Assembly: GCA_016165875.1 (NCBI GenBank)
Contig: JABBOT010000080.1
Span: 15,842,064-15,906,063 of the forward strand
DNA from: Acanthopleura granulata
Lineage: Eukaryota; Mollusca; Polyplacophora; Chitonida; Chitonidae
Direction: 5' to 3'
DNA: 64,000 nucleotides
A program made the translations under genes and the position numbers. Of the stretch, positions 58,161 to 64,000 are shown piece by piece. Every line of letters begins with the position of its first letter. Positions within the stretch are counted from its first letter, which is position 1. The notes under the pieces are model-generated. The model did no database searches. It was given only the letters and a program-made list of their open reading frames with translations, and had not been told where the DNA came from.

Positions 58161-58210
58161 TAATAAACCAAGAAGTTGTATATCCATAAGAAAGACATGT
58201 TCCAGTGTAC

Positions 58211-59155
58211 AACGAACCATGTTTAAAAAGTCCGCAAAACTGACAATTTACAGAAAACAAGTGGCACCAATTTGTCCGAATTTGATGTAAGAGTCCATAA
58301 CTCCAGCTTAATCTGTATCTTGGTAAAGCCATGTACCCAGTTGCATTTCAAAATTATAGACGTTTGGGAAGCTGTGAATATACAAATCTGGACAAAACAG
58401 TCATATTTTTGTTCCCAGTCTGAAGGTATTAGGTCCGAAACTCGAACTTGCTCTGTAACTTTTTATAAGTGATAAAACTATATATTATCTTTTAATTCAA
58501 TGCATCATTTACAGAAACATGTCCCGGACACTTCTGTGGCGAACTGACGCGAGTCATAGAAAAAAATAATTAAGAATATATAAATTAGAAATTGTATGCA
58601 TAAAGAACTGCTATTCCTCAACAAGACTTACTGGAGGCAAAAGTTGTGGGCCTATCAATTCCTCGGTGTAGGAAAAATGAATGAGCTCTGTGAAAAAATG
58701 TACAGATGTATCGTTAAAGCAACAGAGCCATTCTCCATTAACCAGTAGTTACATCCGGGCATACATCAACAAAGGTCAGACAATCACTTTATGTAACAGT
58801 TATCTGGTTACCCTGGCAACCAACAAGAGTTTGAAGTGAGCTATCTGTATGGAGCAGATCAGGACATAAAATCCTGAGCCAGTCACTTTACGTAAAGGCT
58901 GCCTGGTTACCATGATAACCTACAAGAGTTTGAAGTGGACACTTACTGGTTTTAACAAGCTAGGGGGGAACATTTTCAGGATTGGGATGAGATGAGAAAA
59001 TCAGAGAATTCAGGCCCAACGGCGATAACCCACTAACAATTGTGATACACATTTGTCAAATATCGTCAATATTTTTGATTCAGGCGTCATTTTACCAGCG
59101 TTTTCACTTGTCCTTTTCCTGTGCATTGTAACTTAAAACATACATGTACACTTAC
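58211..59155. other. Copy C intron remainder between the Penelope element and exon 2
   Basis: No ML exon 3 or 4 was found on the minus strand. The only structure seen is the 99-bp tandem duplication with X-box-like palindromes listed below. Confidence 0.45.
58780..58945. repeat. 99-bp tandem duplication with X-box-like palindromes
   Basis: GGTTACCCTGGCAACC (58806-58821) and GGTTACCATGATAACC (58905-58920) are each preceded by CAnTCACTTTAYGTAA and followed by AACAAGAGTTTGAAGTG or TACAAGAGTTTGAAGTG. The palindrome core resembles the intron 2 array of copy A, but the rest of the unit does not. Confidence 0.7.
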
Positions 59156-60049
59156 GCGTGACGAAGTTAACGTCTATTGCCAGAGATCTTCCTGTGGACA
59201 ACTCTTTCGGGCTCCACGTGAAGGAGAAATTCTCAGCTGTGCCTTCAGAGATACTACAAACTAGGGTAAATGCTTGGAGGAGTAAGGTGCAACAAAATAT
59301 CACCACAAACCACAGGGCAGAATTTTTTCACAAAGGTCTCCTTTACCGAGAAATATGATTAATTGGTTGAATGATTGATTGGTGTTAAACGCAGTGTGCA
59401 ACAATGTATCATTGATCGTGATTTATTCATCTGATTCTTGCTGAAAGTGATGCTCAACATAATTTTCGCCTATACGATGGCGGTGGGTTTTGTTGGATGG
59501 AGAAATCCACGAGTTCATGGGGGTAAACCACTAACATTTTAGTGACTAACCACTAACATGTGAGGCATATGCACACTACAGTACAGTACTACTTACAGTA
59601 CAACGGTGGAAAACAAGTAGTCATTAACCAACGCCAGACGCCAAAACATTTACCACAGTGTCTTCGACCGCTTATTGTCACTCACAAAACACATTTTAAT
59701 TTTACGATTTCGTCGATCGTTTTCTTCTTTTCTTTTCATCCCGTTCCTGGTATTTCAGTGATATACATTTACCCAGAAATACATGTGTATAGGTCATATT
59801 TGTTTCCATGAGTATACAGATCACCATGTGCAGACCTCATTAGCGTCACGGATACATAAATATCATTCGCTGCAAAGTTTCCGATATGGGTTTGACGTCC
59901 AGACCTATACTTTCTTAGGCTGACGCTCCGGCCACTACGACACCGCAGGGGACAGACTCCACAGGCTGGATAGGTCTGCTATAGATACAGGTAATGTATA
60001 CATGTACAAAAATACGGGGACATATGTACATTACACTTGCTTATATACC

Positions 60050-60144
60050 ACAATTTTACATAGAGCTACATACACAGTACTCGGTACCACAATTTCACAC
60101 CACCGTGCCACAATTTTATATTATATATCTTACCACAATTTTGG
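60050..60144 (-). repeat. Donor-seeded repeat remnant in ML-C intron 1
   Basis: On the minus strand AAAATTGTG|GTAAGATATA is followed by TATAAAATTGTGGCACGGTG, GTGAAATTGTGGTACC and later GTAAAATTGTGGTATAT. These are three to four units of the same array as in copies A and B, more decayed. Confidence 0.7.
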
Positions 60145-60364
60145 AAAAAACCTCTTTCTAGGGTCAACCACATTGTGTTTTAAGTTGTATTCGTCATCCC
60201 GGATCGCTCGCTTCAAAGAATTCTCACTTAACTCCCCTGAGGAGGAGGCAATCAACGAAGCCACCAGCAAGAGTCCAATCATCTATGTCGTCACACAGTT
60301 CGCCTGAGTGACTCTGAAACTCTGAGAATCTTCCTCCTTGTCAAGCTATGTAAATAAGGCCAAA

Positions 60365-61025
60365 TAATTTGGCCCCTTTTCCCATTTCCTTTCTTTCACT
60401 TTTTCACCTGATCACATTTCTTTGGCCCTTGATATTCTTTCCTTTCTCTTGCTCTGGGTTTTCCTTCTTTTACTGTTAAAAATTCACTTCTTTTGCCCTC
60501 TGTTTTTTGTTTAATCTCTCTGATTTCATCACATTCGCCCTCCATTTTCTGTCTTCACCTTTTAAATTTCATTTTCTTTCTTAACTTTTCTCACTTCCTT
60601 TCTTTCGCCCTCCGTTTTCCTTCTTTCGCTTTTCAAATTTCATTTCTTTCGATCTCTATTATTTTTCTTTCTTAAACCCTTCTGATTTCCTTTTTTTGTC
60701 ATCTTCCGTCTTTCAACTTTTAAATTTCATTTATTTCAGCCTCTTTTTTTTTCTCTAACCTCCATGATTCCATTTCAGTCGTCTGCTGTTTTCTTTCTTC
60801 TGATTTCCCCCATTTTCTTTCTTTCAGTTTTTAGATTTTTTCCGTTTCTTTCTTCGCCTTTCTGATTTCCTTTCTTTGACTCCCATTTTCCTTCTTTCAC
60901 TTTTGTGTTTCATTTATTTCTTTCACTTTCTAATTTTATTTCTTTCGCCCTGTATTTTCCTTCTTCACTTTTCTGATCTCATTTTTTTGCCCTCCATTTT
61001 CTTTCTCTCTTTTATTTTTTGATTT
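60365..61025. repeat. Pyrimidine-rich degenerate tandem repeat
   Basis: About 660 bp made of TTTCTTTCGCCCTCCATTTT, CCTTCTTTCACTTTT and AAATTTCATTTCTTTC blocks in loose repetition, almost pure C/T on this strand. No coding sense. Such mirror-like polypyrimidine DNA can adopt triplex structures in principle. Confidence 0.85.
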
Positions 61026-61804
61026 AATTACAGTACATGTATTTATCATATATTTATTTACATGAATTATATTTAAAGCCATCCTGAAGAAGTTTCCCTT
61101 AATAAACCACGGCAGTGAGTTTTATGTATATAGTGGAGGAAACCGAAGTGCACTGAATAAACCAGTCCTTGAGAACTACGGACAGATGGGTTAAAGTTCG
61201 ATATCTGATTGGTCATTGGCTGTTCAGATGCAAGAAGAGCGACATTTAGCATAGCGAGTCATTGTACAAATTGAATTTATTGCCCTGTAGATCTTTTCTG
61301 ACGACATTATGTCAGTCTACTCAGTCACAATGCCAGATCATGCTTCTCACTGTCTCATCATATAGCCTACTGTACAAGGGCGAACATGTTGCCCAGGAAA
61401 CGGGCTACCAATACAAAAGTTGCACTTTGAATAAAAAAAATCACACAAATTTTCAAAGAAAATGATATGGAGCTCAAGTAGGCCAACATCTCGTGTGGTC
61501 TAGGAAAACACTTTCATTTAACAGTGCGAGATCATTATTATTATTATATAATTTTATAAACTTAGCATTTCGAGAGGCAAAGTTTTGAATTCTAGAAGCA
61601 GTCGATGATAGGAAAGTGGATTGACAATGGGCCGATAAAACGCAGGTTTGTTAATATAGGCTTTATTGCAAATCGATTACAGGAAGTGCTGTCAACAATA
61701 GCGCATGGTTTGTCCCCAAATTACCGAAGTTCACGGATACGTTGGCCGGAATGTTTACAAACTGTATTCCATGATTTCTTGCATCTGGTTGTAAATCTTG
61801 GAAA

Positions 61805-61912
61805 CTGGTGAGTTGCCATATCTGGTGAGTTGACCATGTCTGGTGAGTTGGCCATGTTTGGTAAGTTGGCCATGACTGGTGAGTTTGCCATGTCTGGTGA
61901 GTTTGCCCCATG
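61805..61912. repeat. 18-bp tandem repeat, about six copies
   Basis: Units close to CTGGTGAGTTGGCCATGT follow head to tail. Because 18 is a multiple of 3, the minus strand reads as a six-residue repeat (THQTWP type), which is not taken as a gene. Most units hold GGTGAGTT, a donor-like word. Confidence 0.9.
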
Positions 61913-62143
61913 TGACGCGGGCCAGACTGTCAGTTGGCATTACTGCACAGCGGTCATCTCGGCCAGCAACTCCAAATCTACGGAGCCGTATGAAGGTGAC
62001 ATTGTGAGAAAAAAGATCTTTGAAAGAGGAACAAACATAAATAAACTATGTGTGGACAAAAATTAAAAGAGTGAAGTTCCCGGATAAGCGCAGCCTTGAA
62101 TGTACTGTTCGCAAAATGGAGCATATTTAGTGCCTATTATAAT

Positions 62144-62173
62144 AATGATGATGATGATGATGATGATGATGAT
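62144..62173 (+). repeat. (GAT)n microsatellite
   Basis: About nine uninterrupted GAT units. Confidence 0.95.
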
Positions 62174-62319
62174 ATATAGCTGCTAAAGCAACAATCCCGG
62201 GGTTCAAGCCGGTATTTCCGGTTTATGTGTCGTCACATTGTGTTAACTTAATTGTGTCTTTATGCTTTAGCACATGGATGACCTAATTAAAAAGCGTACA
62301 TTTTTTGGAGCCATTAATA

Positions 62320-63030
62320 CATTGCATGACCACTATTTAGCATGTAGGCCTATGTAGAAGTAAAAACCATGTGTAGTAAATCGGCCTGTGAACATTACCT
62401 GAATCTTTGCAAGCCGTCTGTTTATTAACACAGCACTACGAATTTTGGCACACATATCGTACATATGTAGTGATTTGTTCTTGGTGATTTTCAGCTTTAC
62501 GGCTGTAAAGTATTTCTGTCACATGATCTCCAAATAAGGGGAAGTTGTGCTTTTTCCCATTTTGACCGCAATTAGCGACGAAAGTATGCATCACAGGAAA
62601 GAAATAAGACCAGATTTGTGATCAAGACTTCAAACTACGTCGAGTAACATACTTATGATATTTGTGCATTCATCCTAAACATGAATTCATTGTTTATCCA
62701 TTATATAGCATAACGATAAGAATGTGCCAAATACAGTAAATCGGCCTTTTGTAAACCTTTGAAACCCTGAACATCCTGCATTTTTTAAATACAGCTCAGA
62801 GAGTTTCAGCGCACATCGAGTACATGTATAGCGCTTTCCACTGAGCGATCTTGACCTTTATAGATTTAACCATCTTCTCTCAAGTGACCTGCAAAAAACT
62901 GGGAAAAATTGCGCTTTTTCGCACTTTCATCGAAATATGTGACAAAAGTATCCATCGTAGGAAAAAAACAACCAGATTCGTGATCAGGTCGCAAAATTAC
63001 GTCGGGCAGCATATTTAAAAAACTCAAATT
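62320..63030. repeat. Old tandem duplication of about 350 bp
   Basis: AGTAAATCGGCCTGTGAACA against CAGTAAATCGGCCTTTTGTA, CACACATATCGTACATATGT against GCACATCGAGTACATGTA, ACCAGATTTGTGATCAAGAC against ACCAGATTCGTGATCAGGTC, and ACTACGTCGAGTAACATAC against ATTACGTCGGGCAGCATAT. All appear in the same order about 365 bp apart. No coding content seen. Confidence 0.75.
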
Positions 63031-64000
63031 CGAATTTTTTCGAATGTTTTCACATGACATTACTTTCGGTTCCGGTTATTTGCTCACACACTGCATTCTT
63101 TTTCTGTCCAAAAAATCCAGAAGCAACTGTTGTTACTAGTGCAAAATTTCAGGTCGATTGCATTTGGGGTTCGGAAGAAAATGCCTCTCAAAAGTTTCAT
63201 TATCAACCCAATACGGCAGCTAAGTCACGTGACATAGAACATCCAAACTTTAATTCACAGATAATCCCAGGCCTACTGCCTACCTACGTTTCGCGCAATT
63301 CTACCTTGCCATTTTAGCTGCAGAAGTCTTTCAGTTTTGAAACTTGTTTTGGTATGTACTACTCCTGGTTTGCTGACCTCACTTCCGGTTACGCCAAATT
63401 CGTCTCCATGCCTTGTGATGATGTTAGACCATCGTTATAGAGATAAACTCACTTCCGGTTTTCCAAAGTTGTCCTGTTTGAAATAAGCGTTCCAAACTCC
63501 ATCAAATAAAACAATTTAAAACACTAAAATTCTTAACAGTTCAGAAAACACTTTGAAAAAACGAGTTTTTTGACATAATTACCATGACATAATTACCATG
63601 ACATAATTACCCAATAGCTAGCTTCTGGGGCTTTCCACCGATCAAGCTTTCCTTTTCAAACTTCAAGGGCACAGCCTTGGAGATACTTAATACCAAGTTT
63701 GAGAGCAATCAGGCGTTTTTGAGAAGAAGATTTTTAAAGTTTTGCATTAAAATCCAATCTTGCCGCCAAGTCACGTGACCAAAAGTTTCCAAAAGTTTAG
63801 GTGCAAAATAAATAGGTGAGAATAATAATAATAATCCGAACGAAAACAAAAGGGGATTCAAGCTTGAATATTTGAACCCCTAGTAAATAATAATAATAAT
63901 AGCCAGACGTTCTGGTAGAAAACAACTGTTGGAACTCTCAATTGAGTTTTCAAGAAACGCTCCGCTGTTTTAGGAGTATTGGCTTACCTCAGTCGCGCAT
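63031..64000. other. Right end of window, no gene recognised
   Basis: Apart from the 14-bp triplet at 63572-63613 and short AAT runs near 63822-63833 and 63886-63900, I see no gene or element. Several ACTTCCGG words and TCACGTGAC occur, but they do not form a clear promoter. Confidence 0.4.
63572..63613. repeat. 14-bp tandem repeat, three copies
   Basis: GACATAATTACCAT three times in a row, the last with two end mismatches. Confidence 0.95.

Larger units (their letters stand above)
54773..58210 (-). mobile_element. Penelope-like retroelement with inverted partial copy
   Basis: The two arms 54773-56006 and 56977-58210 are inverted copies of exactly the same length (1234 bp), with identical predicted protein where they code. 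The unique centre (56007-56976) holds the 5' half of the minus-strand reading frame. A 5'-truncated copy joined to a longer copy, direct or inverted, is a known arrangement in Penelope-like elements. The arms also carry the non-coding 3' part with a hammerhead-like fold. The element sits in the ML copy C pseudogene. Confidence 0.9.
53707..60282 (-). pseudogene. ML copy C: broken minus-strand gene
   Basis: Three ML exons are found in order on the minus strand. Exon 1 (60282-60134) has a signal peptide of the copy B type (MIGLLLVASLIASSSG). It has one extra base in the GTTTTTTCCAAAATTGTG part, so the frame meets TAA at the splice donor. Exon 2 (59242-59156) is 87 nt and open (GTAENFSFTWSPKE...). 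Exon 5 (53793-53707) is 87 nt and open (GAYGLKIRILNENNEEILCG... stop). Exons 3 and 4 were not found between 53.8 and 59.15 kb, where a SINE (54060) and the Penelope-like element (54773-58210) sit. Splice sites of the found exons are intact. The gene is most likely dead; rescue would need the missing exons elsewhere. Confidence 0.85.

Noticed and set aside
60365..61025. Possible coding in the pyrimidine-rich tract (Phe/Ser/Leu-rich frame)
   Set aside because: Low-complexity C/T repeat translates to F/S/L by composition alone.

Overview
The window is animal nuclear DNA. It has intron-containing genes with GT-AG splice sites, AATAAA poly(A) signals, many tRNA-derived SINEs ending in (AAAT)n, MITE-like elements, minisatellites and a Penelope-like retroelement. 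The SINE type, whose 3' half recurs about fifteen times, is one I associate with lophotrochozoan and especially molluscan genomes. A mollusc is my best guess; the species cannot be told from the sequence.

Layout. (1) 1-1630: the last two exons and 3' UTR of a beta-tubulin gene (+). (2) 4451-12036: a complete seven-exon gene for a biphenyl hydrolase-like / valacyclovirase-type alpha/beta hydrolase (+). Its introns hold a MITE-like element, a 24-bp minisatellite, a SINE with a clear target-site duplication, and decayed tandem copies of the 3' ends of two of its own exons. (3) 12.0-19.2 kb: gene-poor, with SINEs and a possible non-autonomous DNA element. (4) 19.2-60.3 kb: a local family of secreted lipid-binding ML-domain (GM2-activator/NPC2/MD-2-like) genes. 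Copies A (20624-30427) and B (42254-48622) are intact five-exon genes on the + strand with the same intron phases and near-identical exon lengths. Copy C (minus, 53707-60282) is broken: exon 1 is frameshifted, exons 3-4 were not found, and a SINE and a Penelope-like element lie inside it. Copy D (minus, 36269-36354) is a lone exon-2 relic. (5) 54773-58210: the Penelope-like element, made of a 680-codon RT + GIY-YIG reading frame facing a 1234-bp inverted partial copy. (6) 60.3-64 kb: simple and tandem repeats; no gene recognised.

The most unusual features are these. Minisatellites in ML intron 1 appear to have grown out of the exon-1 splice donor and carry repeated donor-like sites in three paralogs. 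A satellite-like array in intron 2 of copy A has units built around RFX/X-box palindromes followed by TATA-like stretches. A degenerate hammerhead-ribozyme-like fold lies in the Penelope terminal repeats. A SINE carries an inverted duplication of its B box. The BPHL-like gene has two independent exon-tail duplications that include the donor site.

All calls come from reading the sequence by eye. No alignment, database search or expression data were available.
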